The notes under the pieces: generated by a model
What the model was told of the DNA's origin: nothing
Seen by the model: the letters and a program-made list of their open reading frames with translations, nothing else
Databases searched by the model: none
Position numbers and translations under genes: made by a program
NCBI RefSeq assembly: GCF_900105215.1
Contig: NZ_FOIP01000002.1
Location: 1,302,001-1,366,000, forward strand
Source of the DNA: Lacrimispora sphenoides
Lineage (GTDB): Bacteria; Bacillota; Clostridia; Lachnospirales; Lachnospiraceae
Direction of reading: 5' to 3'
Length of the DNA: 64,000 nucleotides
Shown here: piece by piece, positions 54,507 through 62,820 of the stretch
Layout: every line of letters starts with the position of its first letter
Position numbering within the stretch: the first letter of the stretch is position 1

Positions 54507-56267
54507 TTAAAATTCCAAAGGAAGGGCAATGGTAATTAATGTGTATTGGTCTAATTCGCTTTCCAGCTTTATTCCGTATTCTTCTCCGTAAACCAGCTTT
54601 AATCTCCGGTCTACGTTTGGAAGCCCGATTCCGCTCATATTACTTCTCGTGATGCGGGAAGTATCTGTTAACAGCGTTTCAATGCCTTCCGGAGAAATGC
54701 CGATGCCGTTGTCTCTTATCGTAATATAAAGAACACTGTTTTCAGCAAAAACGTGTATTTGTATCAGCCCGTTTCTTCCGCTTGGCTCGATTCCGTTAAA
54801 GATGGCGTTCTCCACAATGGGCTGAAGGGTCAGCTTCACGATTTTGGCATCGTATAAAACTTCCTGATCAACCTCTGTGGTTACATCAAAAAGTTCAATA
54901 TATCGGATTTTCTCTATAATAACATAATTCTGCAAAAAATCCAATTCCTGACGAAGGGTTACCTTTTCGTTGAATCCCTTTGCCATGTTCTTTAGCAGGG
55001 AGGACAGGGCGGTGACCACCTGAACGATCCCGCTGTTTTTCTGCATGGTTGCGATCCATTTGATGGAATCCAGTGTATTGTAGAGGAAATGAGGATTGAT
55101 CTGGGCCTGAAGCATTTTAATTTCCAAATCCTTTTTTTCTTTTTCGCTTTGAACTCTGGTTTCCAAAAGATCGGAGATCCGGTCAGACATTTGGTTGATT
55201 TGCTTTCCTATGCTTCCGATTTCGTCATCTGTTTCAATGGAGCGGTCCGGTTCGAAATTTCCCATGGAGATGAATTCCAGACGTTTTTTCAAACGGCTGA
55301 TGGGAGCGCTTAGCTGGCGGGATATAAACCAGGACAAGGTTAAGCCGATGGTACAGCAGAAAAAGAATATGAGAGCAATGGTACCCCCAATCATGCCATG
55401 GTCAAGGTTAAGGTCTGAAATTGGAAGGATCTGAAAGAAGATCAGACCGCTGATTAATTGCCTCTGATAGGAGATGATACAATCCTTTCCATTCAGCAAA
55501 GTGCTGAAATTGCCCTGGGGATCTTTTAAGTTTCTAAGAGTGACCAGCAGATCAGAGACATCATAATCCTTTCCATTCACAGAAGAAATGATACTTCCAT
55601 CTAAAGTGGATGCAAAGATGATCTGTCCATCTCCCATGCTTTCCAGTGTATCAGAAAACAGGCGGGGAGAAATAGCCAGAAATATCCAGGCATCCTCCGG
55701 ATTGCTGCTTGAGGAATATTTTAATGGTCTAAGAAGAGGGAGCAGCTTAGGGGTGTAATTCATTGGAGAAAAAGGGTTGTCCTCCAGGGAGAGAAGATAC
55801 TGGGTATTCTCTCTGGAAAGCATATCGTGGAACCAGGGCGCATTTTGGATGTCTCTAAAATCGAAAGAGGAGCCGTAGGCGCTCCCTGCTTGCAGGATTT
55901 CTCCGTTGCTATAAAGAGTGATCTTATAGATATATTTGCTGTAACCTGAAATTGCGCAGAAGTCCCTCAGTACATTGGAAGCGTACAGCTTAATATAAGC
56001 AGCATCTCCGTATTCTGACTGTTTTAGGGAAGGTGTGTAAAATAAAGACTTTCTTTCTGAACAGGTCACAATGATGTTGACCATTTCCTCGTAAGCAACT
56101 TCCATCCGGTCGGACAGAATCTGTATGCGGTTAACAGAATTTTCCGTTTCATTTTGAATAGCATCCTTATAATAGGAATGATAGTTATAAAAACTTACGG
56201 CACAGGCGATACTTATAACTACCAGAAGATTATATAGAAGAAGCTTATACTGGAATGTGCGGGGCAT
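54507..56267 (-). CDS. YesM-type sensor histidine kinase with extracellular domain
   Basis: The 586-residue kinase has a membrane segment near residues 10-30, a large extracellular sensor region (about 30-270, dCache-like), a second membrane segment (about 280-305, MIGGTIALIFFFCCTIGL), a HAMP domain (about 305-360) and the kinase core with QINPHFLYNTLDSIKWIA and VVENAIFNGIEP-type IVENAIFNG, DNGIGI, GIGLPNVDRRLKLVYG. ATG 56267 is preferred over 56315 because AAAGGA precedes it. It should sense a sugar outside the cell. Confidence 0.92.
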   Translation of the reverse strand: MPRTFQYKLLLYNLLVVISIACAVSFYNYHSYYKDAIQNETENSVNRIQILSDRMEVAYEEMVNIIVTCSERKSLFYTPSLKQSEYGDAAYIKLYASNVLRDFCAISGYSKYIYKITLYSNGEILQAGSAYGSSFDFRDIQNAPWFHDMLSRENTQYLLSLEDNPFSPMNYTPKLLPLLRPLKYSSSSNPEDAWIFLAISPRLFSDTLESMGDGQIIFASTLDGSIISSVNGKDYDVSDLLVTLRNLKDPQGNFSTLLNGKDCIISYQRQLISGLIFFQILPISDLNLDHGMIGGTIALIFFFCCTIGLTLSWFISRQLSAPISRLKKRLEFISMGNFEPDRSIETDDEIGSIGKQINQMSDRISDLLETRVQSEKEKKDLEIKMLQAQINPHFLYNTLDSIKWIATMQKNSGIVQVVTALSSLLKNMAKGFNEKVTLRQELDFLQNYVIIEKIRYIELFDVTTEVDQEVLYDAKIVKLTLQPIVENAIFNGIEPSGRNGLIQIHVFAENSVLYITIRDNGIGISPEGIETLLTDTSRITRSNMSGIGLPNVDRRLKLVYGEEYGIKLESELDQYTLITIALPLEF

Positions 56268-56585
56268 GACAGAGATCCTTTCTAAACCCCGTGAGCAGTC
56301 GTCAAAGTTTAACAAGCTTGACCTTGACTCGTTGCCTTCACGAGAATAAATTTAATAATATCATATCCTTTATTACGCAGAAATTCAACGAATATAAAAA
56401 TTAATCTTAAAAAAGTATAAGAATCTAAATAAAATATATGTTTAGGATCATGAAAAACGGTTATGAGTAAAAAAAATAATAGAATTATGCAAATCGTTTA
56501 TTTCGATATTGCCTTAAATCTGTTATTCTTATACCACAAAGAACACATACGCGCGTAGTTCTAAAAAAAGGGAGGTTTCAATCTA
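56268..56585. promoter_or_regulatory. Divergent regulatory region of the sulfated-glycan locus
   Basis: This AT-rich space separates the two-component/maturase operon from the importer-GH88-sulfatase operon and must hold promoters for both. TTGCCT (56509-56514) with TATACC (56530-56535) is a weak candidate for the rightward operon, as expected for an activator-dependent promoter. GGGAGG at 56570-56575 is the ribosome site of the binding protein. Confidence 0.5.
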
Positions 56586-57929
56586 ATGAAATTAAAACGA
56601 GTTTTAGCTATGATGTTAGCAGCCGGAATGGTATGCACATCTTTAACTGCTTGTGGTGGCAGCAAAACATCCGAGAGCAGTGCTGCAGGTTCAACTGAAA
56701 AGACAGAAACAACAAAATCAGATGAAAAAGCAAGCACAGGAGAAAAGAAAGTACTTTCCGTTACAACATGGGACTATGATACATCACCGACATTTCAGAC
56801 TGTAGTCGATGCCTACATGGCAAAACATCCAGATGTTGAAATTAAAGTTATTGATACATCAGCCGATGAATACAACAATTCCCTGGGAATCAGTTTATCT
56901 GCAGCTCAGCCGGATCCAGATGTAATCTGGGTAAAGGACATGGGTTCCATGCTCCAGATGGCTGATAAAAAACAGCTTCTTCCTTTGGATGATTTTATGA
57001 AGAAAGATAATTTTGATTTATCAATTTACAATGGTGCAGCAGAGCAGCTTCAGTATAACGAAGCTACCTATGGACTTCCATACCGTTCCGATTGGTATAT
57101 CTTATACTACAACAAGGACCTTTTTGATGCGGCAGGCGTTCCTTATCCATCTAATGATATGACCTGGGATGAGTATTACGATCTTGCAGCTAAGATGACC
57201 TCTGGTGAAGGCAGCTCAAAGGTTTATGGCGGACATAACCACACCTGGCAGGCACTTGTATCAAACTGGGCTGTTCAGGATGGCAAACACACAGTTGTTG
57301 AAAAGGATTATTCCTTCTTAAAGCCATGGTATGAGCAAGCTGTTGCTTTACAGGATAATGGTTATATTCAGGATTTCTCTACTTTAAAGACAGCAAATAT
57401 CCATTATTCATCTGTATTCAAAAATCAGCAGTGTGCTATGATGCCTATGGGTTCCTGGTTTATTGCAACTATGATCCAGTCTCAGGCATCAGATGAAACT
57501 TCCTTTAACTGGGGCATTGCAAGGATTCCTCATCCTGCTGATACAGAAGCCGGTTACACGGTAGGAGCTCTTACTCCTGTTGGAATCAGTGCTTATACCG
57601 ATGAACCTGACTTATCCTGGGATTTTGTGAAGTTTGCAACCAGCGAAGAAGCAGCTAATATTTTAGCTGAACAGGGCGTATTTACCGGTATCCAAACAGA
57701 GCAGTCATTAAAGACCATTGCTTCTGCACAGTTCTTCCCAGAGGGAGAGTCAAATGTTGAAGCACTGACTTATACTCACTATATATTTGACCGTCCTTTA
57801 GATCCAAAGATTACTGAAATCAAAACTGTGCTCGAAGAAGTTCATGAAATGATCATGATTAAGCAATATACCGTTGATCAGGGAATCGAAGAGCTGAACA
57901 AGCGTGTTGCGGAGATCAAGGGCTGGTAA
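56586..57929 (+). CDS. Family-1 sugar ABC importer, substrate-binding lipoprotein
   Basis: The 447-residue protein has lipobox LTAC (Cys23), a Ser/Thr/Glu-rich tether and a type 2 extracellular solute-binding fold of the maltose/oligosaccharide family (VTTWDYDTSPTFQTVVDAYMAKHPDVEIKV split over 60-88; YGLPYRSDWYILYYNKDLFDAAGVPYP). It is abundant-protein-like in codon pattern. A terminator hairpin after it implies that it is made in excess of the permeases. Expected ligand: unsaturated, sulfated glycan di- or oligosaccharides, inferred from the GH88 and sulfatase genes downstream. Confidence 0.92.
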   Translation: MKLKRVLAMMLAAGMVCTSLTACGGSKTSESSAAGSTEKTETTKSDEKASTGEKKVLSVTTWDYDTSPTFQTVVDAYMAKHPDVEIKVIDTSADEYNNSLGISLSAAQPDPDVIWVKDMGSMLQMADKKQLLPLDDFMKKDNFDLSIYNGAAEQLQYNEATYGLPYRSDWYILYYNKDLFDAAGVPYPSNDMTWDEYYDLAAKMTSGEGSSKVYGGHNHTWQALVSNWAVQDGKHTVVEKDYSFLKPWYEQAVALQDNGYIQDFSTLKTANIHYSSVFKNQQCAMMPMGSWFIATMIQSQASDETSFNWGIARIPHPADTEAGYTVGALTPVGISAYTDEPDLSWDFVKFATSEEAANILAEQGVFTGIQTEQSLKTIASAQFFPEGESNVEALTYTHYIFDRPLDPKITEIKTVLEEVHEMIMIKQYTVDQGIEELNKRVAEIKGW

Positions 57930-57944
57930 AAATTAATTGCCCGG

Positions 57945-57985
57945 AGAGCGCCTTTTCTAAACATTATGGCAAGGCGCTCTTTTTG
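57945..57985 (+). terminator. Partial terminator between binding protein and permease genes
   Basis: AGAGCGCCTT (57945-57954) pairs perfectly with AAGGCGCTCT (57971-57980), followed by TTTTG. Placement after a binding-protein gene is a common way to lower permease expression. Confidence 0.85.
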
Positions 57986-58020
57986 TGGCAAAAAGCAGGT
58001 GAAAAGGAGGTTAACCCTGT

Positions 58021-58938
58021 ATGAAAGAAGTAAAAAAGACAATGAAGTCTCATCAAATGAAGGCAATCCGAAGTAACCTGATTGGTTATTCCTTTATTCT
58101 ACCCAATTTAATCGGATATGCAATTTTCGTATTCATTCCCGTTATCTTTTCTTTTGTTTTAAGTGTTATGAAATGGGATGGGTCCCGTACCCCCATGGAA
58201 TTCGTGGGATTAAGCAATTTCGTTCAGATTTTTAATGATAGGATTTTTGTTCAATCCTTTATTCACACGATTCAATACGCACTGCTTACTGTATTACCAA
58301 CCTTAGTGCTGGCACTTTTACTGGCAGTTCTGTTGAACCATAAGTTAAAGGGAATCGCAGTTTTCCGTACAGCATTATATTTCCCTTATATTGCTTCCAT
58401 CGTAGCAGTCGGTGCGGTGTGGAATATGCTGTTCCAGCCGGATTTTGGACCAATCAATGAATTTTTAAGATTCATCGGCATTTCCAAGCCCCCCAGATGG
58501 GTTGTGGATGTGAAATGGGCCATGGTGGCTATTTCTATCGTAAGCGTATGGAAATACATGGGATACTATATGATCGTATATCTGGCAGCCCTTCAGGGAA
58601 TCTCAGGTTCTCTTTATGAAGCGGCAGGAATTGACGGAGCCAACGGCTTCCAGAAGCTTCGTTATATTACCATTCCCATGCTGACTCCAACCACATTCTT
58701 CGTGCTGATCATGCTGACGATCCAATGCTTTAAGGTATTTGACCTCGTATATGTAATGACAGGTGGAGGTCCTGGTAATGCCACTAAGACTCTGGTCAAT
58801 TATATATATGAAAAGGCGTTTACCAGCTGGGAGTTTGGACCGGCAAGCGCTGGCGCACTTGTTCTGTTTTCAGTAGTCCTTGTTGTCACCTTGATTCAGT
58901 TTGCTGGTGAAAAGAAGTGGTCTAAAGATATGATGTAA
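58021..58938 (+). CDS. Family-1 sugar ABC importer, permease (MalF/UgpA type)
   Basis: The 305-residue protein has six membrane segments and the cytoplasmic EAA loop EAAGIDGANGFQKLRYITIPML (about 200-222, partly quoted) that docks the ATPase. No ATPase is encoded in the operon; such systems often share an MsmX-type ATPase made elsewhere. AAGGAGG precedes the start. Confidence 0.93.
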   Translation: MKEVKKTMKSHQMKAIRSNLIGYSFILPNLIGYAIFVFIPVIFSFVLSVMKWDGSRTPMEFVGLSNFVQIFNDRIFVQSFIHTIQYALLTVLPTLVLALLLAVLLNHKLKGIAVFRTALYFPYIASIVAVGAVWNMLFQPDFGPINEFLRFIGISKPPRWVVDVKWAMVAISIVSVWKYMGYYMIVYLAALQGISGSLYEAAGIDGANGFQKLRYITIPMLTPTTFFVLIMLTIQCFKVFDLVYVMTGGGPGNATKTLVNYIYEKAFTSWEFGPASAGALVLFSVVLVVTLIQFAGEKKWSKDMM

Positions 58939-58950
58939 GGAGGGAAAGCG

Positions 58951-59778
58951 ATGAGAACAAAATCAAAGTATTTCAACATATTTCTGTATCTGGGATTGAT
59001 TGCTTTATCCCTTTTTATGCTGGTACCCTTTTATTGGATGGTGATTTCTTCTTTAAAGCTTAATAAAGACGTATTTTCCATACCTATGACGTGGTGGCCG
59101 GATACGTTGCATTGGGAGAACTACAAAATCATCTGGAAGAAGCTGCCACTTGTGACCTTCTTTTTCAATACCGCCAAGCTGACGGTCATTACGACCGTGA
59201 TCCAGCTGTTCACCAGCTGCTTTGCTGCTTACGGTTTTACGAAGACACGTTTTAAAGGCAGAGATTTAATATTCCTTATGTATGTTACGACCATAGCCGT
59301 TCCATGGCAGGTTTACATGGTCCCCCAGTTTATTCTGGTTTCCAAGCTTGGACTTAACAATACACACTTAGGATTAATCCTGATGCAGGCCTTTTCCGCA
59401 TTCGGCGTATTTTTAATCCGACAGTTTTATATCAGCATTCCTGACGAATTGTGTGAGGCAGCCAGGATTGATGGATTAAACGAGTACGGTATATTTGCAA
59501 AAATCGTATTCCCACTTGGCAAGCCGGCAATGGCAACCCTGACTATCTTTACCTTTACGAATGTATGGAATGATTTCATGGGACCATTGATCTATTTAAA
59601 GACAAAAGAATTAAAGACCATTCAGCTTGGTATCCGGATGTTTATATCCCAGTTCGGAGCGGATTATGCATGGATCATGGCAGCCTCTGTATGCTCTTTG
59701 ATCCCGGTCATCATTGTATTCTTAAGCTGCCAGAAGTTCTTTGTTGAGGGCGTTGCAGCCAGCGGAATCAAGGGCTAA
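58951..59778 (+). CDS. Family-1 sugar ABC importer, permease (MalG/UgpE type)
   Basis: The 275-residue protein has six membrane segments and the EAA loop EAARIDGLNEYGIFAKIVFP. It lies 12 bases after the first permease. Together they form the translocation channel for the binding protein at 56586. It ends at the second pair of hairpin repeats. Confidence 0.93.
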   Translation: MRTKSKYFNIFLYLGLIALSLFMLVPFYWMVISSLKLNKDVFSIPMTWWPDTLHWENYKIIWKKLPLVTFFFNTAKLTVITTVIQLFTSCFAAYGFTKTRFKGRDLIFLMYVTTIAVPWQVYMVPQFILVSKLGLNNTHLGLILMQAFSAFGVFLIRQFYISIPDELCEAARIDGLNEYGIFAKIVFPLGKPAMATLTIFTFTNVWNDFMGPLIYLKTKELKTIQLGIRMFISQFGADYAWIMAASVCSLIPVIIVFLSCQKFFVEGVAASGIKG

Positions 59779-59785
59779 GCGAAAG

Positions 59786-59885
59786 CGCCCTGCGGATATA
59801 CCATTATGTCCAAATAGATGGACAATAGGAGGAAACACCCTGCGGGTATACCTTTATGTCCAAATAGATGGACAGTAGGAGGAAA
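59786..59885 (+). repeat. Tandem pair of about-50-bp hairpin repeat, copies C and D
   Basis: Copies start at about 59786 and 59836 (period 50). Each has CCCTGCGG, TATACC, TATGTCCA-AATAGA-TGGACA and an SD-like AGGAGGAAA. They match copies A and B (42102-42201) closely in the TATACC-to-TGGACA part. The pair lies between the permease stop and the GH88 start, and the last AGGAGGAAAGGAG serves as, or precedes, its ribosome site. Confidence 0.85.
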
Positions 59886-59895
59886 GGAGAATCAT

Positions 59896-61074
59896 ATGGC
59901 ACAGACATTGGAACAAATAAAAACCTATCCTGGAATGGAAGAGGGTATGGTTCAAAAAGCTCTTGATGATGCTGTAAAGATCGTCAAAGAAAATCTATCG
60001 GTATTTACGGATAAATTCCAATCTTCCAACAGCTTTGACGGATTTTATGAAGCAACAGAAAATGTAGAATGGACAACAGGATTCTGGACAGGAGTGATCT
60101 GGTTAGCTTATGAGCATACCGGCGATGAAGCGTTTCGGAAAGCGGCAGAAGTGCAGGTGGAAAGCTTTCTTGACAGAATTGAAAATAAAATTGATGTAAA
60201 CCATCATGATATGGGATTTTTATTCAGCTTATCCTGTGTGGCAGCCTATAAGCTGACCGGCAATGAACACGCAAAAAAGGCTGCTTTATTGGCAGCGGAC
60301 CATCTGGCGGAACGTTACCGGGATAAAGGAAGGTTTCTTCAGGCCTGGGGTAATCCAGGAGAACCGAAGGAATACAGGCTAATCATTGACTGTCTGTTAA
60401 ACCTTCCCCTGCTTTACTGGGCAACAGAAGTAACGGGAGATCCTTCTTATGAAGAAAAAGCGGAAAATCATATAAGAACTGCAATGAAATGCATTCTTCG
60501 TCCGGATCATTCCACTTACCACACTCATTTCTTTGATGTGGAGACCGGGGAGCCGACCTATGGCGTGACCCATCAGGGAAACCGCAATGGCTCCGCATGG
60601 GCCAGAGGCCAGGCTTGGGGCATATACGGAATCGCCTTAAGCTACCGGTATTTAAAAAATACAGAATACATGGATCTGTTTTGCAGCGTAACGGATTATT
60701 TTATCGAACACCTGCCGGATGATCTTGTTCCTTACTGGGATTTTGACTTTGACACAGGAAGCACGGAGCCAAGAGATTCTTCCGCTTCTGCCATTGCTGT
60801 CTGCGGAATCCTGGAAATGGCAAAATATTTGGATGAAGATAAAGCCATGGTATATTTAGATGCGGCTGATCGTATGCTTAGGGCGTTGGCAGATCAGTGC
60901 GCCAATAAGGATTACAAAAAGTCCAACGGACTGCTGCTTCATGGCACCTACGCCAGGGATTCTAAGGAAAATACCTGTACGAACCGGGGCGTGGACGAGT
61001 GCAATACCTGGGGTGACTATTTTTACATGGAGGCTCTTACCAGGCTTTCAAAGGACTGGGAGCTGTACTGGTAA
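59896..61074 (+). CDS. Unsaturated glucuronyl hydrolase, GH88 family
   Basis: The 392-residue cytoplasmic enzyme removes 4,5-unsaturated uronic acid from lyase products of glycosaminoglycans or related glycans. The two catalytic aspartates of the family are visible as Asp105 in HHDMGFLF and Asp165 in IIDCLLNLPLL. There is no signal peptide, so substrates must be imported. MAQTLEQIK at 59896 is the start; the open frame to 59818 is repeat sequence. No polysaccharide lyase is in the window, so the unsaturated substrate must come from a lyase elsewhere or another organism. Confidence 0.93.
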   Translation: MAQTLEQIKTYPGMEEGMVQKALDDAVKIVKENLSVFTDKFQSSNSFDGFYEATENVEWTTGFWTGVIWLAYEHTGDEAFRKAAEVQVESFLDRIENKIDVNHHDMGFLFSLSCVAAYKLTGNEHAKKAALLAADHLAERYRDKGRFLQAWGNPGEPKEYRLIIDCLLNLPLLYWATEVTGDPSYEEKAENHIRTAMKCILRPDHSTYHTHFFDVETGEPTYGVTHQGNRNGSAWARGQAWGIYGIALSYRYLKNTEYMDLFCSVTDYFIEHLPDDLVPYWDFDFDTGSTEPRDSSASAIAVCGILEMAKYLDEDKAMVYLDAADRMLRALADQCANKDYKKSNGLLLHGTYARDSKENTCTNRGVDECNTWGDYFYMEALTRLSKDWELYW

Positions 61075-61101
61075 GAACTGTGGAAGAATAAGGAGAAAAA
61101 A

Positions 61102-62490
61102 ATGAAAACGAATCTGCTGTATGTTTTTGCCGACCAGTGGCGGGCTCACGCCATGGGATTTATGAACATGGATCAGGTGGTGACTCCTAATATTGACTCC
61201 TTTGCACAGGAGAGCATGAGGTTTACCAATGCTTACAGTACGTACCCCTTATGTTCTCCTCACAGAGCTTCCCTGATGACAGGGAAATACCCATTCCGTG
61301 TGGGGATGTGGACCAATTGCAAGATAGGACTGGAAGAAAAGGTCATGCTACGGCCTCAGGAGCTCTGCATCGGAGATGTACTGAAAACCGAGGGTTATCA
61401 CACAGGATATATCGGCAAATGGCATCTGGATGCTTCAGAGCTTAACTTTTCATTAAGTCCTAAATCGGGCGCAAAAGACTGGGATGCCTATACGCCGCCA
61501 GGGGAGAGAAGACATGGATTTGACTACTGGCTGTCTTATGGAGCCTGGGATGACCATTTGGATCCTCATTACTGGCAGGATGATGAAAAGCAAATAAAAC
61601 CCGGAAAGTGGTCTGCGGAATTTGAGACAGATAAGGCCATCGAGTATATGGAAGCCAGGAAAGAAGAGGAGCAGCCTTTTGCGCTGTACTTATCCTATAA
61701 TCCACCCCATCTTCCCTATGAACTGGTACCGGACCGGTATTATGAGAAATTTAATGATTTAGAAGTTCACTACAGGGAAAACGTACCGGAAGAGATGCGG
61801 GAAAAAGGCGGACTTCTGGAAACCCAGACCAGGCAATATTATGCTGCAGTCCATGGAATCGATGAACAGTTTGGTAGAATCCTTCAATATTTAAAGGATC
61901 ATAGTATGGAGGAAAATACCATTGTCATCTTATCTGCTGACCATGGGGAAATGCTTGGTTCCCATGGACTGATGAGCAAAAATGTCTGGTATGAGGAGTC
62001 CATCCATATTCCTCTTATGATCCGTCAGAAGGGAAGAATTAAGACCGCAGACAATGACGGAATCTTTGCAAGTCCGGACCATATGCCGACCATTTTGGAT
62101 CTTCTGGAGCTGTCCATACCTGAAACGTGCGAGGGTTACAGTCATGTGAAAGGTATGTTCGGAGAAGATGAGAACGAACCGCAGGATATGTTGATCTGTT
62201 CCTATCCGGGTGGTGCGGATGCGGTAAAGGCGTTTTCCGACAAGGGGCTTACCCATAAGGCTTATGGCTGGAGAGGCATCAAGGACAAACGTTATACCTA
62301 TGTCATTTTTAACGGCTATGCTCCTGGAGAGGAACAAAAGGAATACCTTTATGATAATATAGAAGATCCTTACCAGATAAATCCGGAACTGTTGGAGCCG
62401 GAGTGCCAGAGAGCAGAAATTTTGGCATACCGGGAAAAACTTAAAAATTACCTGTGTAAGACAGAAGATCCGTTTTTGTGGGACAGGTAA
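61102..62490 (+). CDS. Cys-type sulfatase (S1 family), cytoplasmic
   Basis: The 462-residue protein has the sulfatase active-site motif CSPHRASLMTG with Cys51, the residue converted to formylglycine, and metal-ligand regions FADQW (about 9-13), GKWHLD and LSADHGEMLGSHGL. There is no signal peptide, so it desulfates imported sugars in the cytoplasm. It lies 27 bases after the GH88 gene and should be matured by the radical SAM enzyme at 51734-52849. The exact sulfated sugar is unknown. Confidence 0.93.
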   Translation: MKTNLLYVFADQWRAHAMGFMNMDQVVTPNIDSFAQESMRFTNAYSTYPLCSPHRASLMTGKYPFRVGMWTNCKIGLEEKVMLRPQELCIGDVLKTEGYHTGYIGKWHLDASELNFSLSPKSGAKDWDAYTPPGERRHGFDYWLSYGAWDDHLDPHYWQDDEKQIKPGKWSAEFETDKAIEYMEARKEEEQPFALYLSYNPPHLPYELVPDRYYEKFNDLEVHYRENVPEEMREKGGLLETQTRQYYAAVHGIDEQFGRILQYLKDHSMEENTIVILSADHGEMLGSHGLMSKNVWYEESIHIPLMIRQKGRIKTADNDGIFASPDHMPTILDLLELSIPETCEGYSHVKGMFGEDENEPQDMLICSYPGGADAVKAFSDKGLTHKAYGWRGIKDKRYTYVIFNGYAPGEEQKEYLYDNIEDPYQINPELLEPECQRAEILAYREKLKNYLCKTEDPFLWDR

Positions 62491-62570
62491 AATTAAATGA
62501 ATCAGGTATTGATCTTTAACCAAAAGTTAAATTCCTGCCTAACTTACCATGAAATAGAAAGAATCAATTA

Positions 62571-62617
62571 GGCACATACTATTAGCGTCGGACTTCTTCC
62601 GGCGCTTTTTATGTGCC
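62571..62617 (+). terminator. Terminator after first sulfatase gene
   Basis: AGCGTCGG (62584-62591) pairs with CCGGCGCT (62599-62606) with one wobble, followed by TTTTT. Outer arms GGCACATA (62571-62578) and TATGTGCC (62610-62617) extend the structure. The remaining spacer to 62820 holds the next promoter. Confidence 0.8.
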
Positions 62618-62710
62618 TTGACCTAATAGAGCATGCAAAGTGCAGATATCTAAGCAACCCGCTAAGCGGCATAGCCGGTGGTCTTGACTATGGTCAGGAG
62701 ATGCTTTTGT

Positions 62711-62763
62711 ATAAAATGCGACATAAAATGCGTCTTTACAATTGATTATATATCATATATACT
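62711..62763 (+). promoter_or_regulatory. Promoter of second sulfatase gene with direct repeat
   Basis: TTTACA (62735-62740) and TATACT (62758-62763) are 17 bases apart, a near-consensus sigma-A promoter. Just upstream, ATAAAATGCG occurs twice (62711-62720 and 62723-62732), 12 bases apart, a possible activator site. The second sulfatase is thus transcribed separately from the first. Confidence 0.75.
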
Positions 62764-62820
62764 AAAGATAAATGTTCGACTTGCCGCAGCTATTATAACA
62801 TAATAGTAAGGAGAACAAAA

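Noticed and set aside
59818..59895. N-terminal extension of the GH88 protein
   Set aside because: These codons are the hairpin repeat; the AGGAGGAAAGGAG site and family start place the true start at 59896.
61930..62523. Open frame of 197 codons on the minus strand
   Set aside because: Antisense to the first sulfatase gene, no recognisable motif and no ribosome site.
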